Of a DNA stretch of 64,000 nt, positions 36,793 to 45,922 are shown in pieces. Numbering within the stretch: the stretch's first letter is position 1; each line of letters starts with the position of its first letter. This DNA comes from Aurantiochytrium sp. KH105 (lineage: Eukaryota > Sar > Bigyra > Thraustochytrida > Thraustochytriidae), in NCBI GenBank assembly GCA_003116975.1, contig BGKB01000054.1, forward strand, positions 1 to 64,000. The letters run 5' to 3'. Under the pieces are notes generated by a model, which was not told the DNA's origin, did not search any database, and saw only the letters and a program-made list of their open reading frames with translations. Position numbers and translations under genes: made by a program.

Positions 36793-38622
36793 TCAATGAA
36801 GCGCGGGGAGACGTCCTGGCTGGCCTCGAAAGTGTCGCTGCTGCTGCTGCTGCTGCTGCAAATGCTGTAGTTGCTGCAAATGCTGGTACTTCCAAGGCAG
36901 TTGGGTTTGCTTGCCGACAAAAGCTACGCCTTGGGGAATCAGGCTGGCATCGATCCGAGTGCCCCCGGGCACAACAGGCCCTAACAGAGCTGCTGAATTT
37001 TTTCGTGCAGACTTTGTCCTTTTCTTGGTTGATGTCTTTGCCCGCGTCCGAGTCAAGCGCCCCGACAAGAGAAGTCGCAAGCTTTCGACTGATCCAAAGG
37101 TGGATCTTGGTACGCGGGATTGCGGATTGCCGCCGCAAAGATCGAGCAGCGCAACGCCACATGCTTTGCCCACGTCTCGCCACTCCGCCGGACTATACTT
37201 GATACTGGATGCCGGCTCGGTAAAGATTCGCTCGGGCGAGGGCGGGCGTTTTGGTATGTCATTCGACTCTTGGAGACGGGAATCCTCTTCTCGTCGTGCC
37301 CGTGCAGCTGCCGGAACCTCGTTGAGCACACGTCCGCAGTTATAGTTGCATTCAAGCGTGTAGCACCGCAGAGCGCCTGTAGCGCGGAATATTCCGACAC
37401 GGCCGGACCCCTCCTTGGAGACGGTTTGGTCGCGCGTGTCTCGCATGCTCATGTTACGTTGCGAGAACGAGCAGGCTTTGGTGTCAAGAAACGGCGTGTT
37501 AAGCGCAACGAGACGCGAATAGACCATGTTCTCAACCTGAGCCTCCTCGTCAGGAAAATGATTGCCGTAGAGGAAACAACCGCGCTTTGATGCATGAGCA
37601 TGCAGGTCCAGATACATGTAAAATCGCCCACTGCGGGCATAATAGGACGCCAGGGCGACCACAGCTGCGACCGCTGGTTGTTTGGAAGGTTTGGGGGCGT
37701 GGTAGAATCGATTCAAGTTCTGGCCAAGCGTGTCGGCCCGATAGTGCCCGAGCGCGACGCCGTCCGGATTGAGAATGGGAACTATCTTGAAGACAAAGGA
37801 CCGGCGCAGCGAGATGGAGCGAGGGTCTTTCTCGTCAAGGAGAAAGTCCAAAAGGCCGTCGAGGCAAAACGAGGCCGGCGTCTCGCCAGGGTGTACGCGC
37901 GCACTAACGAAAACAACGGGTTTGCTTGGGTATTCTTTGCAGCTCGACATACGAGTACGCTCAGGGAATAGATATTGACCGTGTTCACTCTGCATATTCT
38001 GCATGTAGTCTGATTCCGGTGCAAGCGGTCCCTCGGTACTGCTTGTGATCGTGAGAATGTCCACGGGTCGATCTTGCAATGATTTTGTAAGAATTTCACG
38101 ATGGAAATAAATGTCGTTTCCTGGTTTTTGTGACGGCCCTGCAAACCGCGCTTGAAGCATTTGACGTCGAGCCTCCCACTCCGCGAAGCTGTATGGATAG
38201 CAAAATGCGAAAAAGGTTTCTACTTGGGGACCGTGGAAAAAGATGTGTGAGAAATGCATTGAGAAGTCATCGGGGCCATTGTCCTCTGTGTGCAGCGTGC
38301 CTGGGACGCGCGACCAACCAGTTCCATCAGTGCGAAAGACTGGCTTCATGCCATTGGCGTAGAGCGCTTTCTGTGTGTTCATGTGTACGATTTCGATTTC
38401 CACTTTTGCTCCGGTCGGAAGACCAGTCACACCAAAGTAAAACCATGTCCGAGAGTGCGTTTCGAATTCGGTATCTTCGCAGTCCGCGGCGGGCCAAACG
38501 CGTAGCCTGGGTCTTTGGCTCCCGGGTTTGGCATTCAGGAACTCTGCCCCACCAAGATTACCAGCGTCAAAATTGCTCCGCACACGCGCGACGCCCAGGT
38601 CCCAACATTTTGTCGTCGTCAT
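36793..38622 (-). CDS. AGBL5: Cytosolic carboxypeptidase CCP5/AGBL5-like tubulin deglutamylase
   Basis: This 609-residue M14D metallocarboxypeptidase starts at the ATG at 38622. An N-terminal beta-sandwich (about 1-160; RTWFYFGVTGLPTGAKVEIE, FAFCYPYSF) precedes the catalytic domain. The zinc ligands are His244 and Glu247 (VHPGETPAS) and His341 (LDLHAHASKRGCF); the catalytic glutamate is Glu424 (YTLECNYN). The motif LHAHASKRGCF is typical of CCP5, which removes the branch-point glutamate from polyglutamylated tubulin. The C-terminus is basic and ends with a Gln/His-rich run (about 580-598) coded by CTG repeats at about 36838-36895. It implies a modified microtubule system such as a flagellum. 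Confidence in the subfamily is good. Confidence 0.93.
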   Translation of the reverse strand: MTTTKCWDLGVARVRSNFDAGNLGGAEFLNAKPGSQRPRLRVWPAADCEDTEFETHSRTWFYFGVTGLPTGAKVEIEIVHMNTQKALYANGMKPVFRTDGTGWSRVPGTLHTEDNGPDDFSMHFSHIFFHGPQVETFFAFCYPYSFAEWEARRQMLQARFAGPSQKPGNDIYFHREILTKSLQDRPVDILTITSSTEGPLAPESDYMQNMQSEHGQYLFPERTRMSSCKEYPSKPVVFVSARVHPGETPASFCLDGLLDFLLDEKDPRSISLRRSFVFKIVPILNPDGVALGHYRADTLGQNLNRFYHAPKPSKQPAVAAVVALASYYARSGRFYMYLDLHAHASKRGCFLYGNHFPDEEAQVENMVYSRLVALNTPFLDTKACSFSQRNMSMRDTRDQTVSKEGSGRVGIFRATGALRCYTLECNYNCGRVLNEVPAAARARREEDSRLQESNDIPKRPPSPERIFTEPASSIKYSPAEWRDVGKACGVALLDLCGGNPQSRVPRSTFGSVESLRLLLSGRLTRTRAKTSTKKRTKSARKNSAALLGPVVPGGTRIDASLIPQGVAFVGKQTQLPWKYQHLQQLQHLQQQQQQQRHFRGQPGRLPALH

Positions 38623-39501
38623 AATACGTGCGTTCTTTCGTCCGTGAGAGCGCGTTGAGCTCGAGGAGATTGTTCTCGGTGAAAGGTCGACAGCTGGCTG
38701 CGCACTCTCTTGACGGCGCCTCTACGAGAAAAGAGTCCAAGCTGTGAATGATCCGGCACCCTGGCCGTCGACGACTTCGAGTCTGCGTCACTTTCACCCT
38801 CCGTAAACAACGGACAGCACCGCGGTGTCTCGGTTTGCTTCCCGCTGTGACTCCTTCTCAGCGGCGCGCGAACGAACGAGGCGTTGTGCCGCGCGAGCAG
38901 GCAGGCGCTGTGCTGCACGCGCGACGCTCCCTGGCCAGGCAGTTTTGTCTGGCGCCGGCGCGCGCTCGAGTTTGACTCACGCGGCAAAGTAAAACGTAAA
39001 GCTGTTGACGGTCGCTGTGTTCGTGTTCGACAGGCAGGCTGAGAGGCGAAAGGAGGGAAAAAAAACAAGAACAAACCAGTGCACACCTTTATAGCAAGCA
39101 AGTATAGAAGGTCTAACAGTAAGCAAGCAAAGCAAGCAAGCAAACTAGGTCTAGGCCTATGCAAGCCTCCAGCAGATGATGGCCTCCTAGACAGAATGCA
39201 TGAAAAGGGAGGAGACGCAGGAACAGAGCAAGAGGATAGAAAAAGGAGGTTAAAAGCTGCACGCACGTTTATGGAGTATGCTCTGCATCGAGCGCAGTCT
39301 AGAATGCACCTTGACTTGCCTCGTTGGAGGAAGACGGAAACCGAGCAAAGTACGTGCTGAAGGCGCATCGTCTCGTCATTCACACGCTCAGAAAATGCAA
39401 ACATGCAAGCACACGATTGGAATTGTGCACGTGCAGTGCCTGCGTGGACATTCTATGCGAAAAGAAGACGCGATTCAGGGGGCAGTTTGCAAAGGACCTA
39501 T
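38623..39501. promoter_or_regulatory. Upstream region of CCP5 gene
   Basis: These 0.88 kb lie between the CCP5 start and the 3' end of a small minus-strand gene. They contain AAGCAAGC repeats around 39098-39145. A minus-strand frame of about 260 codons spans it, but it is Cys/Ser/Leu/Phe-rich and not protein-like, so I do not call it. Confidence 0.45.
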
Positions 39502-39841
39502 TTAATGGCCGCCGTGCTCCGCCTGCTGCTCGAGGTGGTACTTGCGGATGCGGCCGATGTAGCGGCGGGCGTAGGTGGACTCGGTCTTGAGGTAGTCCTC
39601 AGAGAGCGAGAGCCAGCACTCAATGCCGAGGAGCTGTATGTTGCAATAAGGGAAAACATTACGTTAGTCAAGACCTGTTCAAGGGGAAAGGATTTGCATC
39701 CCACTGTTGCTGGCCATCAAAGCTCGCGAAACGTACCATACCAGCGACGCCGCCGACGACCATGAAGGACTTGCCGCCCTCGGTGGAGGCAGCCTTCATG
39801 AGGCCGCTGCCAGCGTTCTTGAAGACGTGGTTAGCCGACAT
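39502..39841 (-). CDS. Small spliced single-pass membrane protein (two exons)
   Basis: Exon 1 is 39737-39841 (35 codons from the ATG at 39841) and exon 2 is 39502-39633 (43 codons plus stop), joined in phase 0 across a 103-bp intron (39634-39736) with GTACGT at its 5' end and CATACAG at its 3' end. The product is 78 residues: a short hydrophilic start, one hydrophobic helix spanning the junction (FMVVGGVAGM|LLGIECWLSL) and a charged, Tyr/Arg-rich tail ending AEHGGH. Size and layout resemble supernumerary subunits of mitochondrial inner-membrane complexes, but I do not recognise a family. The splice sites, in-phase join and continuous hydrophobic segment support the model. It is one of the few intron-containing genes here. 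Confidence 0.8.
39634..39736 (-). other. Spliceosomal intron, 103 bp, phase 0
   Basis: On the minus strand it runs GTACGT...ACATACAG and contains CTTGACTAACG about 25 bases before the acceptor, with CTAAC matching the branch-point consensus. Removing it joins two protein-like exons in frame. Confidence 0.8.
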
Positions 39842-41075
39842 GGTTCTTGTTTAAGGTTTCTTTCTGAAGGAGATTGAAACGTGGACCTGTGATGATGTTG
39901 AGCGTCTTCTCGTCAGCACACCTTTCTCTCAATCTCTCTTTCGCCGTCTCCCTCTAGCCTCCTTCGCGCGGCTCCTTGGCTGATCCGATCTGCGAGCCGC
40001 CCTGCCAACAACGCCGCCCTTTTGTTGGCTCATCGACCTCCTTTGCGCGCGCATCTCGACTCATCTGTACGCCCGACGAGAAGCTGGCGCGTCGCGCGGG
40101 CGTCGGGGAGGAGGGGAGGGAAGGCAGCAGGGCGAGCGGGGCTGCGAAGCCGGGAGCCTGCGCGCGCGCACGCACGCGCAACATACCGATCTCGAGTGTA
40201 CTTGGACTACTGCCCTCGTGCGCCTCTTGCTTGCTTCTTGGTCGTCAGCAGTCGGCCCTCGGCAGAATGTCTGCAGTCGCAGTAAGGTCTAATCTACACC
40301 AATCAAAGGGGTAGTTATTGGGTGAGTAGATCTTTTGTGTGGGGTAAGAAAGAAGTAAGGCTCTGTAATTTACTCGATTCATCCGACTCGCATGGAATGT
40401 AGGCTCGAGGCCTTGTAAAGGGGTGTCGAGTGGATGATGATGACGATGATGATGATGGTGATGATGATGATGGTGATGGTTGAGTGGAGCGATGCTGCGC
40501 AAGTTTTCCTAGGTATGCGCGGTACACGCTTATAAATTAAGGGAGAGAAAGAGAGAACACAGAGAGAGAGAGAGAAAGAGATTTGCATTGCTTTTGCTCT
40601 GGAACGCAAACAAAGGTATGGCACGCCACGCCGAATTGAGAATAAGGATCTGATAAATCGCGAAGTTTGAAGGGCAGAGCATTCAAGCAACGATGTTTTG
40701 AGAAGATCAAGGATAAGACAAGAACCATTTGACGTCTTGTCTTCGGCGCGGTCTGCATCAAATAACATTTGCTATCGAATAGCGACCTCTTCTTCTTTGA
40801 CAAAAAGTAGTGTAGAAATGGAATGTCTTGGCGTTGTGCGAAAGGACAGAAATAAGATCATCTTGCTTGCGGTGCTCCTTTCTCACAACGATCTGCATGG
40901 TGAACATCGTTGCATGCTGTAGGCTACTGCTACTGGTTTGCTACCAAGATCCGAATCCCACGGTATCCGGATTCGCCGCCATGACCGCGGAGCAGTTTGG
41001 CTTTGGCTTGGTTTGGCTTGGCTCAGCCTGGCTCGACTTGACTTAGCTTGACGTGTGAGCGAGCGAGCGAGCGAC
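39842..41075. promoter_or_regulatory. Divergent intergenic region upstream of the small gene and CSN4
   Basis: This 1.23 kb interval holds GAT and GA microsatellites (40433-40479; about 40540-40580), a run of TTTGGCTTGG-like units at about 40999-41030 and GAGC units at 41057-41072 that nearly touch the CSN4 start. No gene seen. Confidence 0.5.
40433..40479. repeat. (GAT)n microsatellite, imperfect
   Basis: About 15 units of GAT with GAC/GGT interruptions, followed 60 bp later by a GA-rich tract. Confidence 0.9.
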
Positions 41076-42323
41076 ATGGCGGAAGCCGCTGCGCAGGCCG
41101 CAGAGGCGCGACTAGAATCGGTCTGTTCGGGAGGGAACCCTGGCAATGCCGCCCAACTGGCCAAAGAAGCGATGACCGAGCTCGTCTCCAGCGTGAACGG
41201 CGCCTCCGGCACTACTGAAGAAGAAGCCGCGACCGCAGGCGTGGCAGCCGCCGTAAGGTACCTCGTGCGCGATGCCGTCGCGCTCGGCGTCTCACGACCA
41301 GCCCTTGAGCAGCTGGCCGAGGACCTGCAGTCTTTGCCAGGCGACAAGGTCGAGACCGTGGCCCAAGAGACACTCCTCGCTCTCGCAGAGCGGCGCAGTG
41401 TTTTCGAGGAGGTTGAAGCCAAGATTCGTGAATTATTGGGCGCCGTCCTGGCCGAAAAGGAACTCTACGTCGATGCAGCGCGCGTTCTGAGCGCCATCAA
41501 TATGGAGGACGCCCGGCACTCCGACGCCCAAAAGGCGGAACAGTACGTCCGGATCACGGAGCTCTTCCTCGAGGCGGACGAGACTGTCGAGGCTGAGCGC
41601 TTCGTCAATCGTGCAAGTCAATATATTTACACGTGCGACCCGCTCGTTCAAGTGCGGCACAAGGTATCCTATGCAAGAATTTTGGACGCAAAGCGTCGCT
41701 TTCTGGACGCCGCACATAGGTACTACAAGCTGTCGTCTGAGTCCGCCATGGTGGACGGCAAGACTGTCGCCGAGGAGGATCTCATGCATTTGTTGTCAAA
41801 ATCAGTCACTTGCGCAATTCTCGCAAGCGCTGGCCCGCAGCGACAGCGCATGCTCAACCTTTTGTACAAAGACGAGCGATCTCGAACGCTCACCACATCG
41901 TGGATGGTTTTGGAGAAAATGTACATGCAGCGTATTCTCACAAATGCAGAAATTGCCGTCTTTGAGCAGCAGCTCGAGCCGCACCAAAAGGCCATTCTTG
42001 CCGACGGGTCTACCGTACTCGAGCGGGCTGTGCTCGAGCACAACGTCTTAGCGGCCACAAAGATTTATGCAAATGTATCCTTTGCAGAACTTGCCAAGCT
42101 GCTCAACATTGAACAGACGCGCGCAGAGTCGGTTGCCTCGACGATGATCAAAGAGAAACGTATGCATGGTACGATTGATCAAGTTGATGGCGTCCTGGAC
42201 TTTGCGGCTGAGGAGGACGATCCTCTTATTTCATTTGATGCCCGGATTCAGCATCTCTGTCACGCGGTCAACGGCGTTCTCGACCAGATTGAAAAAACAC
42301 ACCCAGGATTTGTTGCTCAGTAA
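41076..42323 (+). CDS. CSN4: COP9 signalosome complex subunit 4
   Basis: This 415-residue protein is close to the 406 of human CSN4; the start is the ATG at 41076. The N-terminal two thirds are helical repeats (EKELYVDAARVLSAINMEDA, YVRITELFLEADETVEAERF). The PCI/winged-helix domain is at about 290-390, with EPHQKAILADGSTVLERAVLEHN and SFAELAKLLNI...RMHGTIDQVDGVLDF, both characteristic of CSN4 orthologues. The COP9 signalosome removes NEDD8 from cullins; CSN4 is a scaffold next to the CSN5-CSN6 pair. Its presence implies a full cullin-RING system. The call is secure. Confidence 0.96.
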   Translation: MAEAAAQAAEARLESVCSGGNPGNAAQLAKEAMTELVSSVNGASGTTEEEAATAGVAAAVRYLVRDAVALGVSRPALEQLAEDLQSLPGDKVETVAQETLLALAERRSVFEEVEAKIRELLGAVLAEKELYVDAARVLSAINMEDARHSDAQKAEQYVRITELFLEADETVEAERFVNRASQYIYTCDPLVQVRHKVSYARILDAKRRFLDAAHRYYKLSSESAMVDGKTVAEEDLMHLLSKSVTCAILASAGPQRQRMLNLLYKDERSRTLTTSWMVLEKMYMQRILTNAEIAVFEQQLEPHQKAILADGSTVLERAVLEHNVLAATKIYANVSFAELAKLLNIEQTRAESVASTMIKEKRMHGTIDQVDGVLDFAAEEDDPLISFDARIQHLCHAVNGVLDQIEKTHPGFVAQ

Positions 42324-42606
42324 ACTTTGCGCAGCGGCGCTCAGCGCGGGTCTGTTATTGCAGAGAATGCGCGCTCGACATGTGCAGCATCGATCGCAGC
42401 GCAGCAAATACGTTGTCAACGTTGCATAGACGACTCACATGTCAATGCAAGGACAGACTACTATGCTCTCGCCTAGGAGAAAAGTTTTAAGAAAGCTTCT
42501 TACGTCAAATACAATCTATTGTTCAAATGAATCCACCACACCATTTTTGCTTCGTCTGGAAATGGCAGCTGCGGCAGTCAATGCCTCCTGTCTGTACGAT
42601 ATTTTG

Positions 42607-43518
42607 TTAATGGCGATGCACCTTGTAGATAAATTTTGGCCCTCGGTCACCGCTCCGGCGAGCCATCTGATGTCGCTTTTGCTTTGTGAAAATATATACG
42701 TGGAGACCCACACTTTCGTCCGTTGATAAGTGAAGATTGATTTGCCAAATGGATGGAGATTCCTTGTCTCTTTCGCTGAGAGCCTCAATGATACGCTCGT
42801 GGAAAGTGAAGTCCTTGTCGGGATGCATTTGCGTAACAAGCAGAAATGAGCCCCCAGGCCGTAGTGTGAATGCGACTTGCTGAAGGATTCCCACTGCCAC
42901 ATTTTCACCATCAGGGGCGTGCAAGATGGCATCCATGGTCATTTTATCAATGTACATGTCCACTGAGTCTTTTTCGAATCGGTCCGTGAGCTTTGTGAGA
43001 TCGAGCTGCTCGAAAGACACAGAAGCGTGCAGCTCGCGCTCGCGTGCCTTCGTCTGCATTGTCTTGGCGGCACTGGCTGCGAGGTCGACGCCCAAAAGTT
43101 TGCAAGTGTCCCATCCATCCTCCGCCATGTCGAAGAGCATCTCGCTCACCCCACAGCCGAGGTCGACGACAATGGGGGGCTTCTCATCGTCCTTGGCTCT
43201 TTGTCGGGGACGAAGTGGCGCCAGTAGCGGTTCGAGTTCCTCATACGAAAATCCCCACTCGTCCGTCTCGTTCTCCGTGGTCTCCCGCGCATACCTTTCC
43301 TCCCAGTAATTTGCGTCCTCGTACGGCCTGGGCTCATCGTCCTCGCCGACCTTCGCGGCCTTTTCCTCTTGCTTTTCAGCATCCAGCTTGTTATCCTTTT
43401 GATCTTCTCCCTTGGCTTTGCCGTTCCCCGATGCGTCTTCGTTCGACTCGGACTTATCCTCCTGGTTCTCGGCGACCTCGTCGCGCTTCTGCCGCTTGGG
43501 CGCTCGTCGCGGCGCCAT
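42607..43518 (-). CDS. Class I SAM methyltransferase, METTL13/EEF1AKMT4-like
   Basis: This 303-residue protein starts at the ATG at 43518. Residues 1-65 are charged and disordered, with a basic KRQKR patch. The Rossmann methyltransferase domain follows: YWEERY (about 71-76), motif I VVDLGCGVSE (about 117-126), LLGVDLA (motif II) and DMYIDKMTMDAIL (motif IV region). The YWEERY lead-in plus a DK(G/M)T-type motif is the pattern of lysine methyltransferases of the METTL13/EEF1AKMT4 group, which modify translation elongation factor eEF1A. Substrate is inferred from that resemblance only. It is convergent with CSN4 and head-to-head with the ZNG1-like gene. Confidence 0.85.
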   Translation of the reverse strand: MAPRRAPKRQKRDEVAENQEDKSESNEDASGNGKAKGEDQKDNKLDAEKQEEKAAKVGEDDEPRPYEDANYWEERYARETTENETDEWGFSYEELEPLLAPLRPRQRAKDDEKPPIVVDLGCGVSEMLFDMAEDGWDTCKLLGVDLAASAAKTMQTKARERELHASVSFEQLDLTKLTDRFEKDSVDMYIDKMTMDAILHAPDGENVAVGILQQVAFTLRPGGSFLLVTQMHPDKDFTFHERIIEALSERDKESPSIWQINLHLSTDESVGLHVYIFTKQKRHQMARRSGDRGPKFIYKVHRH

Positions 43519-44000
43519 GCTCTACGATTCGGATACACGCCTGGCCAGCCAGCCAGCCAGCCTCCCGAGTCCTAGACGAAACCGGCACGCCGGGGCCTGC
43601 ACGCGCACAAACGTCGGGATCGCCAGCACTGGCGGCGCGCGTTGCGTTCTCGCTCGCTTTGGTCGCGTCGGGAAGCTTGCTCGCTTGCCCAATTGCTCAA
43701 GGTCGACGCTGCTTTTTGGGTGGTGGCGGCTGCGTCGTGGCGCACCTGAAGATGCGGGTCTCTTTGACCCATTGAAGCGAAGGGTCTCTTTATTATTAGG
43801 CCACTGTCTGTGGAGGAGCGGCGATTGCGAGCGAGCAAAGACGCAAGACGGACGCGCGTTTGCATCGCGTCTCATCGCATCGCGTCGCATCGTGTAGCAT
43901 TGCGCTGCGTGGAGTGAAGCCTCTGCGCGGGCAAGAGGACCGCGGACGCACTCACTCACGAGGCGAGGTGAGCTGAGCTGAGCTGAGCTGAGCTTTGACG
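43519..44000. promoter_or_regulatory. Bidirectional promoter: methyltransferase and ZNG1-like genes
   Basis: This 482-bp head-to-head spacer contains a CCAG-repeat patch around 43544-43562, TCGCATCGCG-type repeats at about 43862-43900, and the GAGCT array at its right end. Confidence 0.6.
43970..43994 (+). repeat. (GAGCT)5 array abutting a start codon
   Basis: Five perfect pentamers end six bases before the ATG at 44001. Confidence 0.95.
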
Positions 44001-44113
44001 ATGGCGACCGCTGCAGAAGACGAGGACAAGCGGCGAAATGAGGAGGCGAACGAGGAGGTGGACCTCAAGCAGCAGAACCAGGAGGAAGAAGAGGCCGAGG
44101 TCGACGAAGAGGC

Positions 44114-44151
<38 letters not shown>

Positions 44152-45602
44152 TCGAGTATGTGCCCCGAGTGCCGGTGACGATTCTGACGGGCTTCCTGGG
44201 CGCAGGCAAGAGCACCCTGACGAAACATATCCTCACGGCAATGCACGGAAAGAAATTCGCAATCATCGAGAATGAATTTGGAGACGTGAGCATCGACGAC
44301 GATATCATCAAGGAAAAGTCAGAAGGCCAAATTGTGGAGATGCTCAATGGCTGCGTGTGCTGTACGGTGCGCACGGACCTTGTCAAGGTGGTCAAGAAGC
44401 TCTTGCAGCGCAAAGACCAATTTGATGCCATCATCATTGAAACAACTGGCATGGCCGACCCCGCGCCGGTAGCGCAAACTTTTTTTGCCGAAGAAGAGGT
44501 GGCGTCGCAATGCGAGCTCGATGGCATTATTACCGTCGTGGACGCCAAATTCATTCTTCGCAGGCTGAATGAGGAAAAGCCCGAGGACGCCAAGAACGAG
44601 GCGCAGGAGCAACTTGCGTTTGCCGATCGTGTCCTTCTCAACAAGATTGACCTTGTTTCCAAGGAAGAAATTGCGGAGATTAAGCAAGCGATCCGGGAAA
44701 TTAACTCGACGGCTGAGATTATCGAGACCGAGCGTTCGATTGTGGACCCGGCACGCCTCATCGGCATTCAGGGTTTCGATCTTGACCGTGTGCTGGAGTT
44801 TCAGCCTGAATTTGCCCCCAAAGAGAAGGACAACGAGGCCAAGGCCAGTACTGACCATGACCATGGCCACGGCCACGGACATGGCCACGGCCACGGACAT
44901 GGCCACACGGAAAAGAAGCACGACCGTGCTATTCGCTCCGTGGCTTTTCGGTTTGCTGGGGACGTTTCGCAGCCCAAACTTGAGGCCTGGCTTCATGATC
45001 TCATGCAAAATAATGCTGAGCAGCTTCTCAGGTACAAGGGTGTTGTCGCCATTGCAGGCATGCCGGACAAGTATGTTTTCCAGGGCGTGCACCAGCTTCT
45101 TGAGGGCGATTTCACCGTGGACTGGAAAGAAGGCGAAGCACGCGAGTCAAAGATGGTCTTTATCGGCCGTAACCTCGACAAGCTTGATTTGGAGGAGAGC
45201 TTTGAGGCGTGCAAGGCACTTCCAACGCGATTCAAGCAAGGCGACCGCATCGAATTCAATGGCGGCGATAACACGTGGTACAAGGGCCGCGTCTTGGCAT
45301 CTTGGTCCGATGGGTTCGCGTACCGGGTCATCGCTGACCCTGGTCAATGGAACGAAAGCGATTCCGCCGCCAAGAAAAAAGACAAGGGTGATGACGATAA
45401 AGAAGAAAAGGAAGAAGACGACGAGAATGATTACGACGACGAAGACGAAGAGGAGGAGGAAGACCCGTCAAAGTCGCCGCGCTTTATTCCTGAGGACACG
45501 GATGAATGGATCCGAGCTTTGGGTGGCGACAAGGTCAAAGCTGCTGCGAGTGCCGAAGGAGAACCTGATGCAAAGCGCGCCAAGAATGATGAAGATGCTT
45601 GA
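44001..45602 (+). CDS. CobW/ZNG1-family metallochaperone GTPase with His-Gly tract and Tudor-like tail
   Basis: This 533-residue protein starts at the ATG at 44001. An acidic N-terminal region (about 1-52) precedes the G3E GTPase domain: Walker A GFLGAGKST (64-72), the metal-binding GCVCC (117-121), ETTGMADP and NKIDL. A His-Gly run (HGHGHGHG, about 288-305) leads into the CobW C-terminal domain (about 310-395). Residues about 410-455 (FKQGDRIEFNGGDNTWYKGR...GFAYRV) look like a Tudor/Agenet-type barrel, followed by a long Asp/Glu/Lys tract and a short C-terminal segment. ZNG1 proteins deliver zinc to methionine aminopeptidase using GTP. The extra Tudor-like module is not part of the usual ZNG1 layout. 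A charged start and no targeting signal suggest a cytosolic location. Confidence 0.92.
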
Positions 45603-45922
45603 CAAGTTTTGTTGCGATGCAATGCGATGCGATGCGTTGCGACTCGATGACTAGATTGGCAACTCGCGCGCCCTCCCTAGGAAAGAGGCTGAGCGAGAAT
45701 GAGATGATGCCCTAGCAGCGTCGCGTGCTACATCAAGCTCATGGTGCGCGGGCAGTTTCTTTCTCTTCTTCTTGCGAGCGAGTCAAAGTAGTCATATGAT
45801 GATGCATGCGCGCCTGGCCAACCCGCTTTCTGGTTTTCAAGATCACCTTGCTTTCTAAACCTTCTGCATGGATCATTCTAGCGGTTGTTGTTGTTCTTAA
45901 AGTGATGATCGTGTGATGCTTT
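45603..45922. other. Convergent 3' spacer
   Basis: This 320-bp 3'-to-3' spacer begins with GCGATGCAAT-type repeats (about 45611-45645). No gene seen. Confidence 0.6.

Noticed and set aside
38619..39404. Minus-strand frame of 261 codons upstream of CCP5
   Set aside because: Ser/Cys/Leu/Phe-rich with no domain, overlaps the CCP5 start by a few bases and looks like leader.
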